From Chloroflexota bacterium (GTDB taxonomy: Bacteria > Chloroflexota > Limnocylindria > Limnocylindrales > CSP1-4), in the NCBI GenBank assembly GCA_017881905.1, contig JADGQI010000073.1, positions 1 through 40,279 of the forward strand: a DNA stretch of 40,279 bases, in the 5' to 3' direction. The translations under genes were made by a program, and so were the position numbers. The first letter of the stretch is position 1. Each line of letters opens with the position of its first letter. Below are positions 1 to 7,956 of the stretch, one piece after another. Below the pieces are notes generated by a model. The model made no database searches and was not told the origin of the DNA. It saw only the letters and a program-made list of their open reading frames with translations.

Positions 1-240
1 GCCCGGTAGACCTTGTTCATCACCTGTTTCGTCGATCACCTAATTCGGTCAGTGCCAAAGTAGCCCGGTCGCGGGCCGTACGTCAACCCCGTCCCCCTCG
101 TCTCGTCGGCACGGATCGTGTGCAGGACGTCATGGACCTGGAGCGTGGAGCCGCACCTCCCGCTGCTAGACTCGGCCGACGGAGACCCGCCGCCGACCGA
201 GCCTGTGACGGTCGCGCCGATCCACGGAGGAACGACACCG
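1..240. other. Left-edge noncoding stretch with candidate promoter
   Basis: No convincing complete gene lies before position 241. A TAGACT box at 167-172 fits the -10 type seen repeatedly in this window and would place transcription start near 179, giving a leader of about 60 nt to the ATG at 241. A Shine-Dalgarno-like GGAGG lies at 226-230, ten bases before that ATG. No good -35 element is visible. The reading frame of the downstream gene stays open back to 118, but no ribosome site supports a start there. Confidence 0.5.
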
Positions 241-1062
241 ATGACCGATGGACGCGAGGGCTGGGCCGTCATCCTCGGCGCATCCTCGGGGATGGGCGAG
301 GCGACCTCGAGGGCGCTGGCCGTGGCCGGCTATCGGATCTTCGGGATCCACCTCGACTTCCGAGCTGGGCTCGCCCACGTGGACGAGGTCAAGGCCGCCA
401 TCGAGGCGGCCGGGTCCGAGGCGCTGTTCATCAACATGAACGCGGCCGACGACGAGAAGCGGGCGAGCGCCCTGGCCACCCTCCGGGAGCGGTTCGATCG
501 GTCGGAGGCGGCGGGTCACCATCCGTACGTCCGGGTGGTGATGCACTCACTGGCCTTCGGGTCGCTCGTCCCGTACATCACCGATGACCCCAAGGCTGGA
601 GTGGACCGCAAGAAGATGGAGATGACCCAGGACGTCATGGCGAACAGCCTTGTCTACTGGGTCCAGGACCTCTATCGCGGCGGGTTCCTCGAGCAGGGCT
701 CGAAGATCTTCTCGATGACCTCGGAAGGCTCCAGCCGGGTCGTGCCCTCATACGGCGTGGTCTCTTCGGCCAAGGCGGCGCTCGAGTCGCACACCCGCCA
801 GCTGGCGATGGAGCTCGCCAGGACCGGCAAGGGGATCACCGCCAACACGATCCGCGCCGGGGTCACGATCACGCCGGCCCTGCTCAAGATCCCCGAGCAC
901 GACGAGATGATCGCCATCACCAAGCGGCGCAACCCGACCGGTCGGATGACCACGCCGCAGGATGTCGCGACGACGATCGTCGCGCTCAGCGGCGAAGGCG
1001 TCGACTTCATCAACGGCGAGATCATCGGGGTCGACGGCGGCGAGTTCATCACGGGCTCGTGA
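241..1062 (+). CDS. Enoyl-ACP reductase-like short-chain dehydrogenase (FabI/FabL type)
   Basis: The 273-residue product is a Rossmann-fold NAD(P)H-dependent oxidoreductase. The N-terminal nucleotide loop reads GASSGMGEA (residues 13-21), and the catalytic pair is Tyr171 and Lys178 with six residues between them. That Y-x6-K spacing is typical of enoyl-ACP reductases rather than ordinary SDRs, which have Y-x3-K. The C-terminal GVDGGEFITG resembles the usual SDR/FabI end. The likely role is the last reduction of fatty-acid elongation in the cytoplasm. The ATG at 241 is chosen because GGAGG (226-230) precedes it and the glycine loop then sits close to the N-terminus as usual; the frame is open further upstream to 118. 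The ribokinase gene follows after 7 nt, so the two are probably cotranscribed although their functions are unrelated. A different 2-enoyl reductase or generic SDR role is possible. Confidence 0.8.
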   Translation: MTDGREGWAVILGASSGMGEATSRALAVAGYRIFGIHLDFRAGLAHVDEVKAAIEAAGSEALFINMNAADDEKRASALATLRERFDRSEAAGHHPYVRVVMHSLAFGSLVPYITDDPKAGVDRKKMEMTQDVMANSLVYWVQDLYRGGFLEQGSKIFSMTSEGSSRVVPSYGVVSSAKAALESHTRQLAMELARTGKGITANTIRAGVTITPALLKIPEHDEMIAITKRRNPTGRMTTPQDVATTIVALSGEGVDFINGEIIGVDGGEFITGS

Positions 1063-1069
1063 CCGTCCC

Positions 1070-2065
1070 GTGAGCGGCGGGCGGGTGGTCGTCGTCGGGT
1101 CGGTCAACGTCGACCTCGTCATCCGCGGGGAGCGCCTGCCGGCACCGGGCGAGACCGTGACCGGCGGGACGTTCGAGCGGCATCACGGCGGGAAGGGCGG
1201 CAACCAGGCCGTCGCCGCGGCCAGGCTCGGCCGACCGGTCGCGTTCGTCGGTGCGGTCGGGGACGATCCGTTCGGGGCCGAGGCGCGGGCCGCGCTCGAG
1301 CTCGAGGGGATCGACGTCTCGTCGCTCGCCACCATCTCCGCCAGCGCGACCGGGATCGCCCTGATCATGGTCGACGGTCGGGGCGAGAACCTCATCTCGG
1401 TCGCGTCGGGAGCCAACGCCCGGCTGTCACCGGCAGCCATCGGACCGGCATTCGGGCGACTCGGGGTGGGTGCCGGGGACGTCGTCCTGGTCTGTCGCGA
1501 GGTCGCCGTCGACACGGTCCGCGAGGCGCTGCGCCTTGGCCGGGCCGCCGGTGCCAGGACCGTCCTGAACCCCGCGCCAGCCGACGGGATCGACCGGACG
1601 CTGCTGGCCGAGGCCGACGTGATCAGCCCCAACCAGGGCGAGCTGCTGACGCTCGCGGCGACGGACGCCCGTCGATCGGGCCGGGCCTCGGTCTCGGGAG
1701 TCGCCGCGGCGGCGGATGTGGCGCGCGCCGCTCGGGGCCTGCTCGAGCCATCGGCTGCCGGGCCGGGGGTGTCCCAGGCGGTGGTGGTGACGCTCGGCGC
1801 CGACGGCGCGCTGCTCGTGACCAGGGATGACGTCGTGGACGTCCCTCCGTACCGGGTCGCCGCCGTGGACGCGACGGGCGCCGGGGATGCGTTCAACGGT
1901 GCACTCGCGGCCGCGCTCGCCTGGGCCGAGTCGATCGAGACGGCCGTCCGTCGAGCGGTCGTGGCGGGCGCCCTGGCCACGAGATCGCCCGGGGCTCGAG
2001 CAGGGATGCCGACGGCGCAGGAGCTCGACGCGGCGTTCGCCGCGGCGGTCACCGGATCGGGCTGA
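1070..2065 (+). CDS. rbsK: Ribokinase-family (PfkB) sugar kinase
   Basis: The 331-residue protein begins at a GTG 7 nt after the preceding stop. It carries both PfkB signatures: an N-terminal GGKGGNQA (residues 40-47), which binds the sugar, and a C-terminal DATGAGDAFNG starting at residue 267. Asp273 of that second motif is the expected catalytic base and the GAGD forms the anion hole. The start VVVVGSVNVDL is the usual first strand of ribokinases, and NPAPA (167-171) is also typical. Expected reaction: ATP-dependent phosphorylation of ribose or a related sugar in the cytoplasm. Length is close to the family norm of about 310 with a slightly longer middle. No sugar transporter adjoins it, so the substrate is unproven. 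The gene ends 6 nt from the convergent ApbE gene. Confidence 0.85.
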   Translation: MSGGRVVVVGSVNVDLVIRGERLPAPGETVTGGTFERHHGGKGGNQAVAAARLGRPVAFVGAVGDDPFGAEARAALELEGIDVSSLATISASATGIALIMVDGRGENLISVASGANARLSPAAIGPAFGRLGVGAGDVVLVCREVAVDTVREALRLGRAAGARTVLNPAPADGIDRTLLAEADVISPNQGELLTLAATDARRSGRASVSGVAAAADVARAARGLLEPSAAGPGVSQAVVVTLGADGALLVTRDDVVDVPPYRVAAVDATGAGDAFNGALAAALAWAESIETAVRRAVVAGALATRSPGARAGMPTAQELDAAFAAAVTGSG

Positions 2066-2071
2066 ACCCGA

Positions 2072-3052
2072 TCAGGCTTCGGCGGCGACCCAGCCGGTGC
2101 GGGCGCGTGCCGCCGGGGTCATCTCGAGGCGTCCCTCATCGTCGACCCACCACGCCGCCAGGCCGCGGGTCCGGGCGAGCGACGCGATGCCCGGACGCCC
2201 GCACAGGAACAGGCTCTTGGACCAGACCTCGGCCCAGGCCGGGTCCGGACCCGCGACGGTGACCGACAGGAGGCCGGTCCCGCCGGGTTCGCCCGTCCGC
2301 GGATCGATCAGATGATGGACCGGCCGCCCGTCGTCGCCGGTCCATCGATGGACCAGGGTCGATGACGTCGCCACGGCCCCGGCCTCGACGGCGACCGTCG
2401 CCAACGGGCCGACCCCTCCCGTGGGATCCTCGATGCCGACGATCCACGGCCCAGGCTGCGGCGCGGTGCCACCCGCGACGAGGTCCCCACCGGCCTCGAG
2501 CAGCCCGCCACCGAGGCGATCGACGATCCCGGCCCGGACGGCCCGACGCCAGGCCCAGCGGAGGGCCAGACCCTTGCCGATCCCCCCGAGATCGACCGGC
2601 GTGGCGATCGCGAGCGTGTCGGTCCGTGGATCGATCGACAGCCACCGGGCCGACGGTCGATCCTCCCGTGCGGCGTTCGCGCGGTGGACGGTGGAGACGT
2701 CCGCCGGGAGCTCCGCGCCGGGGTAGCCGAGTCGTTCCAGATCGCCGAGGACCCGGGCATCGAACCGTCCGTCGGTCACCCGTCCGGCCCGGTCCGCCGC
2801 CGCCAGCGCTGCCGCGAGTCGGCGATCGACCCGTCGGGGGTCCCCGGTCCCGGCCGCACGATTGACCGTCGTCAGGTCGCTCGACTCACGGAAGCGCGAG
2901 AGCGCCTGCTCGGCGGCCTCGAACTCGTCGGAGACGAGCGTCCACGTCAACGCTGCGTCAACGGGCGATCCACCGACCACGGTCAACCGGAGCGGCGAGC
3001 CCATCGCCCGGCGTTCGAACGTGAACGCGGCGACGGGCGCCTCGGACCTCAA
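2072..3052 (-). CDS. apbE: FAD:protein FMN transferase (ApbE family)
   Basis: The 326-residue product has the ApbE hallmarks in order: AMGSPLRL near the N-terminus (residues 16-23), SRFRESSDLTTVN (52-64), DLGGIGKG (154-161), EAGGDLVAGG, and the C-terminal HHLIDPRTGEP. ApbE enzymes attach FMN covalently to a Ser/Thr of acceptor proteins using FAD and Mg2+, usually outside the cytoplasmic membrane. No clear signal peptide is visible at this start. The start is a TTG that overlaps the stop of the upstream gene (TTGA), so translation is probably coupled. It is the last of four minus-strand genes headed by a ferric-reductase-like membrane protein. The usual flavin acceptor with an FMN-binding domain and the (S/T)GA(S/T) attachment motif is not among the neighbours, so its target is unclear. 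Confidence 0.88.
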   Translation of the reverse strand: MRSEAPVAAFTFERRAMGSPLRLTVVGGSPVDAALTWTLVSDEFEAAEQALSRFRESSDLTTVNRAAGTGDPRRVDRRLAAALAAADRAGRVTDGRFDARVLGDLERLGYPGAELPADVSTVHRANAAREDRPSARWLSIDPRTDTLAIATPVDLGGIGKGLALRWAWRRAVRAGIVDRLGGGLLEAGGDLVAGGTAPQPGPWIVGIEDPTGGVGPLATVAVEAGAVATSSTLVHRWTGDDGRPVHHLIDPRTGEPGGTGLLSVTVAGPDPAWAEVWSKSLFLCGRPGIASLARTRGLAAWWVDDEGRLEMTPAARARTGWVAAEA

Positions 3053-3513
3053 TGCCCGGACGCGCTGGTCGACCCGTTCGTGGGGGGCGGCTTCGGAGCG
3101 GGCTTCGAGGCCGATCCTCCGGACGACGATCCGCCGCTGCTACGGGTCACCGTCGGAAGCCGGACCGCCGCCGGCGGCGGTGGCGGCGTCCACGCGGCGC
3201 TTCCCTGGACCTTGTGGACCTCGACGGCCAGCTTCCCGAGCCGCTTCTCCATCGCGGTCAGCTGTCCCGAGATATCCGCATACGCGGCGGTCGCAGCGTC
3301 GTAGGTGGACGCCGCCGCGGCCAGGCGATCGTCGAGCCGGGCGTGCTCGGCCTGGAGCGTCTTGACGGCATCCGCTGCCGGGCCGTTCGCCGCGTCCAGC
3401 TGGTGATCGCTGGCGGCCTGCAGCGCGGTCACCCCGGCGAGGGACGCGGCGTAGGCGCCGGCCGACAACCCGACGATCACCGCCAGGTGGACGGGTCGAC
3501 GTGGCTCGCCCAT
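3049..3513 (-). CDS. Small membrane-anchored coiled-coil protein, unknown
   Basis: I do not recognise a family for this 154-residue product. An N-terminal hydrophobic stretch (about residues 9-30) looks like an uncleaved signal anchor. A predicted coiled coil rich in Ala, Leu, Asp and Lys follows (about 35-103). The tail is low complexity, with a run of five prolines, Ser/Gly repeats and Pro/Lys. Such a layout suggests an extracytoplasmic protein that oligomerises or spans the cell wall zone. Its ATG overlaps the TGA of the preceding small gene by one base (TGATG), and its own stop overlaps the ApbE start, so it is translated as part of that operon. No FMN-attachment motif is visible. Confidence 0.7.
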   Translation of the reverse strand: MGEPRRPVHLAVIVGLSAGAYAASLAGVTALQAASDHQLDAANGPAADAVKTLQAEHARLDDRLAAAASTYDAATAAYADISGQLTAMEKRLGKLAVEVHKVQGSAAWTPPPPPAAVRLPTVTRSSGGSSSGGSASKPAPKPPPTNGSTSASGH

Positions 3514-3872
3514 CAGTGGCCTCCCGTCAGGGCCGACAGCTTCTTCTTGGCCGCCGCCAGCTGGTCGCGCAGGGTCTTGGCCGTCTTGGCGTCCTGGACG
3601 ATGCGGGTGTTGGCATCCTGGAGCGCTGCGGTCAGCTGCGCCGTCTGGTCGGTCAGGGCGTTGATCTGGCCCTCGAGGGCGGCGGCCCGCGTCTGCTCGT
3701 CGGTGAGCTGCTGGACCAGGCTCGATGCGGACACCGGCGCGACCGTGAGCGGTGCGGACGATTCCGTCCAGACCGCGGCGGCCTGGACCGCCATCGCGCC
3801 GACCGTCAGGCTGAGGACCACCGCGACGACGACCATCAGGCGTCGGAAGAACAGCAGGAATGACGCCTTCAC
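3513..3872 (-). CDS. Small membrane-anchored coiled-coil protein, unknown
   Basis: The 119-residue product begins at a GTG overlapping the stop of the ferric-reductase-like gene (GTGA). It has one N-terminal hydrophobic segment (about residues 10-33), a short linker, then a heptad-like coiled coil from about 50 to 115 (LVQQLTDEQTRAAALEGQI and onward), ending in Lys-rich helix. A longer upstream extension in this frame lies inside the previous gene and is rejected. It resembles the next gene in architecture (anchor plus coiled coil) without obvious sequence identity, and the two may pair. The position between a heme membrane protein and ApbE suggests an accessory role in extracytoplasmic electron transfer, which is inference only. 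Confidence 0.7.
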   Translation of the reverse strand: MKASFLLFFRRLMVVVAVVLSLTVGAMAVQAAAVWTESSAPLTVAPVSASSLVQQLTDEQTRAAALEGQINALTDQTAQLTAALQDANTRIVQDAKTAKTLRDQLAAAKKKLSALTGGH

Positions 3873-4603
3873 GAGGCCACCTCCGGACCGGTCAAGTCGA
3901 CGGCCGCCGGTGCAGCCGCGGGGGGCGTGTTCCGTGTTCGCGGCGCGCGATCCGGCAGCGAGGTGGAGAACGTGGGGCGCGCCTTGCGGGCGACCCAGTA
4001 GCGATATGCCGCGGCCATCAGGACGGCCACGCCGGAGCCGATGTACATGAGGCGCAGCGCCGGCGTATCGGTCCCGGACAGGATCCCGTGGAGCCAGGCC
4101 AGGACGAACACGCCGATGCTCAGCCGGTGGATCTTGAGCCAGAACCCCGGCGGGAGGAGCTTGGTGTACCGAGCGGTGATGCCGGTCAGGATCAGGGCGT
4201 ACATGGCGAGCGTCCCGAGCGCCACCGGCGAGCTCCGATAGCTCGACATCGTCGGGATGAAGGCCCCGACCACCCCGACGCCGGCGTAGGGATCCAGGAT
4301 CAGGCTGACGATGTGCGCGGCGAGGAACGCGAGCACGAACACCCACAGATTCTCGTGCCAGGGGAAGAGCCGCTTCGACAGCTTCCAGGTCGTCTGGTTG
4401 GTCGGGTGACTGAGCACCATCCCCAGGACGATCTGGAGGGTCAGCAGGAGGTAGGTCACGATCCCGGTGGCCCTGGCCGCCAGCCAGACCCGTTCCTGGG
4501 CCTGGTGCGCCGAGCTTGCCGGGACGATCTGGTTCGTGGCAAGGACGATCCCGACGCCGAGGATCCCGAGCAGGACCAGGAAGTTCTGCCCGCTCAGACG
4601 CAT
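3869..4603 (-). CDS. Ferric-reductase-like transmembrane diheme protein
   Basis: The 244-residue protein has about six membrane segments and resembles the ferric reductase/YedZ (MsrQ) membrane domain. Two His pairs sit in helices with heme-binding spacing: His83/His97 (14 apart) and His159/His172 (13 apart), the pattern expected for two stacked b hemes. No flavin or NAD(P)H-binding domain follows; the C-terminal 50 residues are a Pro/Ala-rich, probably cytoplasmic tail. It would move electrons across the membrane. It heads a four-gene overlapping set ending in ApbE, which suggests a flavoprotein partner, but none is encoded nearby. The ATG at 4603 is chosen because the more upstream ATG near 4659 is out of frame. 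The substrate (iron, quinone or methionine sulfoxide repair) cannot be told. Confidence 0.75.
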   Translation of the reverse strand: MRLSGQNFLVLLGILGVGIVLATNQIVPASSAHQAQERVWLAARATGIVTYLLLTLQIVLGMVLSHPTNQTTWKLSKRLFPWHENLWVFVLAFLAAHIVSLILDPYAGVGVVGAFIPTMSSYRSSPVALGTLAMYALILTGITARYTKLLPPGFWLKIHRLSIGVFVLAWLHGILSGTDTPALRLMYIGSGVAVLMAAAYRYWVARKARPTFSTSLPDRAPRTRNTPPAAAPAAVDLTGPEVAS

Positions 4604-4778
4604 CGTGCGGCCTGGGTTCGCTCGAGATGGGTCGGCTGGGATCGGCGGATGAGATTCATGGGGGGCTCCCGGTGGCAGGCGCTGTCACCTGGTCCGAGAC
4701 GAGTATCGGCTCGAAGGTTTCGCCGTGCGCTGATGAATCCTTCTCAGCCCGCCCCGTACGTTCGGTCCAGCCCGTCTT

Positions 4779-5630
4779 TCAGGCGGCCCGGGACGACCAG
4801 CGGACGAGCAGGCCCTGGCGTGGGGACAGCACCAGCGCGACCAGGAAGAGGACCGTCTCGACCAGCACGATCGACGCCCCCGACGCGACGTTCAGGTAGA
4901 AGCTCAGATAGAGGCCCAGGACCGCGGATACGACCGCGATGACGACGGCGAGCATCGTCATCCGGCTGAACCGGACCACGATCAGCTGTGCCGTGGCCGC
5001 GGGCGTGACCAGCATCGCCACGACCATGATGATGCCGACCGCCTGGATGCTGACCACGATCGTGATCCCGAGCAGTGCCAGGAGCAGGTACTCGAGCGTC
5101 GTCACCGGCAGCCCCGACGCGGCCGCCCCGGCCGGATCGAAGGTCGCGTAGAGCAGCTCCTTGCGGAGCACGACGATGACCCCGAGGACCACGAGGCCGA
5201 GCACGGCGATCTGGACGAGATCCGCCGCCGAGATCCCCAGGACATTGCCCAGCAGGTAGCTGAACAGGTCGGCGACGTAGTTCCTGATCGTCGAGAAGAG
5301 CAGGATCCCGAACGCGAACATCCCGGCGAACAGGACCCCGACCGCCGTGTCGAAGCGGAGATTCCCGCGCCGCGACACGACGCCGATCGCCAGGGCGGTG
5401 AGGACGGCGGCGACCGCGCCGCCGATGTACAGCGGGATCCCGATCAGGTAGGCGATGACGAGGCCGGGGAAGGCTGCATGGCTGACCGCGTCGCCGATGA
5501 ACGCGAGGCCCTTGAGGACGACGTAGCTGCCCATGACGGCGCAGACCGTGCCGACCATGACGGCCGCGATCAGGCCGCGCTGCATGAAGCCGTAGGCGAG
5601 CGGGTCGACGAACAGGTCGACGATCGTCAT
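4779..5630 (-). CDS. znuB: Metal ABC transporter permease (ZnuB/MntB type)
   Basis: The 283-residue membrane protein belongs to the ABC-3 permease family for Zn2+ or Mn2+ uptake. It has eight or nine hydrophobic segments, with the family landmark GLAFIGDAVSHAAFPG near residues 41-56 and the HSAFPG-like loop that contacts the ATPase. The ATG overlaps the stop of the ATPase gene (ATGA), so it is the last gene of the fur, binding protein, ATPase, permease operon. Zinc or manganese cannot be separated from the permease alone. A 175-nt gap separates it from the ferric-reductase-like gene downstream on the same strand. Confidence 0.88.
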   Translation of the reverse strand: MTIVDLFVDPLAYGFMQRGLIAAVMVGTVCAVMGSYVVLKGLAFIGDAVSHAAFPGLVIAYLIGIPLYIGGAVAAVLTALAIGVVSRRGNLRFDTAVGVLFAGMFAFGILLFSTIRNYVADLFSYLLGNVLGISAADLVQIAVLGLVVLGVIVVLRKELLYATFDPAGAAASGLPVTTLEYLLLALLGITIVVSIQAVGIIMVVAMLVTPAATAQLIVVRFSRMTMLAVVIAVVSAVLGLYLSFYLNVASGASIVLVETVLFLVALVLSPRQGLLVRWSSRAA

Positions 5631-6520
5631 CGGCCGAGTTCCTCGTGGAAGTGCGACTCACCGCCCGATTCATCGTGGTGGTGGGCGTCGTCGAGCAGGA
5701 CCGAGCCGTTCGGCAGGCCCGGCACCACAAGGACGTGCCCGCCGTAGGTCTCGGCCAGCAGACGCTGATCGAGGATCAGGTTGGCCGGTCCGGCGGCCAC
5801 GATCCGTCGATTGATCAGGACCGCCTGCTGGAAGCGGTGCGCCGCGCAGGCGAGGTCGTGGGTCGTGGCCACGACCGTCTTGCCCTGGCGCGCCTCCGCC
5901 TCGAGCACGTCCATCAGGTCCTCCTGGGTCGTCGCATCGACCCCGGTCACAGGCTCGTCGAGGAGATAGACGTCGGGATCCGAGGCGATGGCCCGGGCGA
6001 GGAAGACCCGACGGCGTTGGCCACCCGACAACGCGCCGATCTGGCGCCGGCTCGCCTCGGTCATGTTCACGGTCGCGAGCGCATCGGCGACCGCGGCATG
6101 ATCGGCGGCCGCGGGGCGACGCAGGATCCCGATGCGCGGGATCCGCCCCATCATCACGACCTCTTCGACCGTCACCGGGAACTGCCAGTCGACGGCCTCC
6201 GCCTGCGGGACGTAGGCGACCCGCCGCGCCTCCGCACCGGGCGGGCCGCCGAGCACCTCCACCGTTCCCGAGCGAGGCTCGAGCAGGCCGCCGATGACCT
6301 TGAGCAGGGTGCTCTTGCCGGCGCCGTTCGGTCCGATGACGGCGAGCAGGGATCCCGCGCCGATCTCCAGGTCGACCGCCTCGAGCGCGATCCGGGCGCC
6401 GTACCCGGCGGTGACGCCCTGCATCCGGACCGCCGGCCGTCCGCTGCCCGCGGCGATGACGGCGCCGTCGCCGACCGTGACACCACCGAACGCGGGTGCG
6501 GGACCGCTCGCCCCGATCAC
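5627..6520 (-). CDS. znuC: Metal ABC transporter ATPase with His-rich tail (ZnuC/MntA type)
   Basis: The 297-residue product is an ABC ATPase: Walker A GPNGAGKST (63-71), Q-loop YVPQ (103-106), signature LSGGQRR (164-170), Walker B VYLLDEP (184-190) and switch His in TTHDL (219-223). VDWQFPVTV (110-118) is typical of the Zn/Mn uptake ATPases. The GTG at 6520 is chosen because a GAAGGG ribosome-like site sits 6 nt upstream and the gap to the binding-protein stop is then 26 nt; the longer open frame upstream overlaps that gene. The last 20 residues form a His/Asp/Glu-rich tail with DDAHHHDE and SHFHEE, which could bind the transported metal. The 25-residue N-terminal extension before the ATPase core is also unusual. 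Confidence 0.88.
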   Translation of the reverse strand: MIGASGPAPAFGGVTVGDGAVIAAGSGRPAVRMQGVTAGYGARIALEAVDLEIGAGSLLAVIGPNGAGKSTLLKVIGGLLEPRSGTVEVLGGPPGAEARRVAYVPQAEAVDWQFPVTVEEVVMMGRIPRIGILRRPAAADHAAVADALATVNMTEASRRQIGALSGGQRRRVFLARAIASDPDVYLLDEPVTGVDATTQEDLMDVLEAEARQGKTVVATTHDLACAAHRFQQAVLINRRIVAAGPANLILDQRLLAETYGGHVLVVPGLPNGSVLLDDAHHHDESGGESHFHEELGR

Positions 6521-6546
6521 CCCGGACCCTTCGCTCGGCTCGACAT

Positions 6547-7482
6547 CTACTTCAGCGCCTCCACGATCCGGTCCACGTTCCAGGTCATCATCCCAAGATA
6601 GGTGTCCGCAGGAGCCGGGCCGAGAGCATCGTTGTACAGCGTGGTCACCACCTGGCTGATGCCCGCCTCGTCGGCCAGGGTCTGGGACAGTTTCGGGTTG
6701 AACTGCGCCTCGCTGAAGACCGCCTTGACCCCGGCGGCCTTGACCTTGTCGACGAGCGCGGCGAGGTCCGCTGCCGTCGGCTCCTGCCCGACGTTGGCGA
6801 GGACGACGCCGACCAGCTCGAATCCATAGTGCTTGGCGAAGTACGGGAACGCGTCGTGGAACGTGACCAGCTTCCGGTTCGCCGTAGGGATGGTCGCGAC
6901 CTTGGCTGCCAGCGCGGTGTCGAGGGCGTCGAGCTTCGCGGCGTAGGCCGCCGCGTTCGTGTCGTAGGTCGCCTTGCCGGCCGGATCGAGACGGCTGAGC
7001 TCCGCGACGATCGCCGGGAGGTAGCGATCGCGGACGAGCGTCGGGTCCAGCCAGAAGTGGGGATTCGGCTGGCCGTCCACGTCGATCGTCGGGATCCCCT
7101 CTCCGAGAACGAGGATCGGTGTCCGCTGCGTGTTGGCGTCGAGCAGCCGGTCGAGGAAGTCGTCGAGCCCGACACCGTTCTTGACGATGAGACCCGCATC
7201 GGCCAGCTTCCGGGCGTCCTCGGGCTTGGGCTCGTAATCCTCCGGTCCGACCCCGGCCGGCACGATCGAATCGACGGCTACACGATCGCCGCCGACGTTC
7301 GCCACGATGTCGGCGAAGACGGTCGTCGTGGCCACGACCTTGAGGCCACCCGCCGCGGCCGGCGTCACCGGGGCGGAGCACGCCGCGAGCGTCGTGGCCA
7401 GTAGGACGCCCATCGCCAGCTCAGCGGCGAACCTGATATCGAGTCCCACTCGGCGGCGACGACGGGATCGGGGCGGCCGCAT
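6547..7482 (-). CDS. znuA: Metal-binding lipoprotein of ABC transporter (ZnuA/PsaA family)
   Basis: This 311-residue cluster A-I binding protein captures Zn2+ or Mn2+ outside the cell and delivers it to the permease. The Arg-rich N-terminus leads to a lipobox TTLAAC with Cys35, so it is a lipoprotein. Compared with PsaA/ZnuA, the second, third and fourth metal ligands can be placed at His142 (NPHFWLDP), His209 (TFHDAF) and Asp285 (YNDAL). The first ligand, normally His in a DPHEYEP motif, is Glu81 here (GPEDYEP). Glu258 in FSEAQF is also conserved. There is no long His-rich loop of the kind seen in many zinc-specific ZnuA proteins. The gene follows the Fur-type regulator by 24 nt and precedes the ATPase by 26 nt. 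Confidence 0.87.
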   Translation of the reverse strand: MRPPRSRRRRRVGLDIRFAAELAMGVLLATTLAACSAPVTPAAAGGLKVVATTTVFADIVANVGGDRVAVDSIVPAGVGPEDYEPKPEDARKLADAGLIVKNGVGLDDFLDRLLDANTQRTPILVLGEGIPTIDVDGQPNPHFWLDPTLVRDRYLPAIVAELSRLDPAGKATYDTNAAAYAAKLDALDTALAAKVATIPTANRKLVTFHDAFPYFAKHYGFELVGVVLANVGQEPTAADLAALVDKVKAAGVKAVFSEAQFNPKLSQTLADEAGISQVVTTLYNDALGPAPADTYLGMMTWNVDRIVEALK

Positions 7483-7506
7483 CGGAGGACGTTCGTGGAC
7501 CCGCGG

Positions 7507-7944
7507 TCAGCGAGGGTCGACCGACCCGGCGCAAGCCGGGCACAGGCCGAACAGCTCGAGCCGGTGGGAGTCGATCCGGAACCCAGTCCGGCGGGCCACC
7601 GAGCGGGTCACCGCATCGATGCCCGGGTCGTCGACATCCTCAGTCCGGCCGCAGCTGGAGCAGATCACGTGATGGTGGTGGATCGGCTCGCACGGCACAT
7701 AGGCATGGTCGCCGGACGGGAGATCGAGCCGCTCGACCACGCCGAGGTCCTCGAACAGGTCGAGCGCGCGGAAGATCGTGGCACGGCCGATGCCGAGTCG
7801 GCGCGTCCGTGCATCGACCACCAGGTCGGCCGCGGTGAAGTGGCCGGTCTGGTCGGAGATGAGCCCCGCCATCGCCCGCCGCGGTTCGGTCAGGCGGTAG
7901 CCGGCACGGTCGAGGGCGTCGATGAGGGCGGTCGCGTCGGTCAC
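7507..7944 (-). CDS. Fur-family metalloregulator (Zur/Fur type)
   Basis: The 145-residue regulator has an N-terminal winged helix (GYRLTEPRRA, then RATIFRALDLF as recognition region) and a C-terminal metal/dimer domain. The domain carries HHHHVICSSC (residues 89-98) and CPAC (135-138), the two CxxC pairs of the structural zinc site. It heads an operon with a metal uptake ABC system, which favours a zinc or manganese sensor that represses uptake when metal is sufficient. The GTG at 7944 is preferred over the ATG at 7989: a TATCAT box lies exactly six bases before it, implying a leaderless message, and known Fur proteins start close to this point. A Fur-type 7-1-7 dyad (7952-7966) covers that box, so self-repression is likely. 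Confidence 0.87.
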   Translation of the reverse strand: MTDATALIDALDRAGYRLTEPRRAMAGLISDQTGHFTAADLVVDARTRRLGIGRATIFRALDLFEDLGVVERLDLPSGDHAYVPCEPIHHHHVICSSCGRTEDVDDPGIDAVTRSVARRTGFRIDSHRLELFGLCPACAGSVDPR

Positions 7945-7950
7945 GTCCAG

Positions 7951-7956
7951 ATGATA
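7951..7956 (-). promoter_or_regulatory. -10 box TATCAT of the fur/metal-transport operon
   Basis: On the minus strand TATCAT ends six bases before the GTG at 7944, so transcription should start at or next to the start codon (leaderless). It overlaps the Fur-type dyad at 7952-7966. Confidence 0.6.

Noticed and set aside
1-20. Possible start of a minus-strand gene running off the left edge (ATG at position 20, M-N-K-V-Y-R)
   Set aside because: Only six codons are visible, and no clear ribosome site or promoter could be confirmed, so it cannot be supported.
118-240. N-terminal extension of the enoyl reductase-like gene
   Set aside because: No ribosome site supports a start at 118, the sequence is unlike the family, and GGAGG precedes the ATG at 241.
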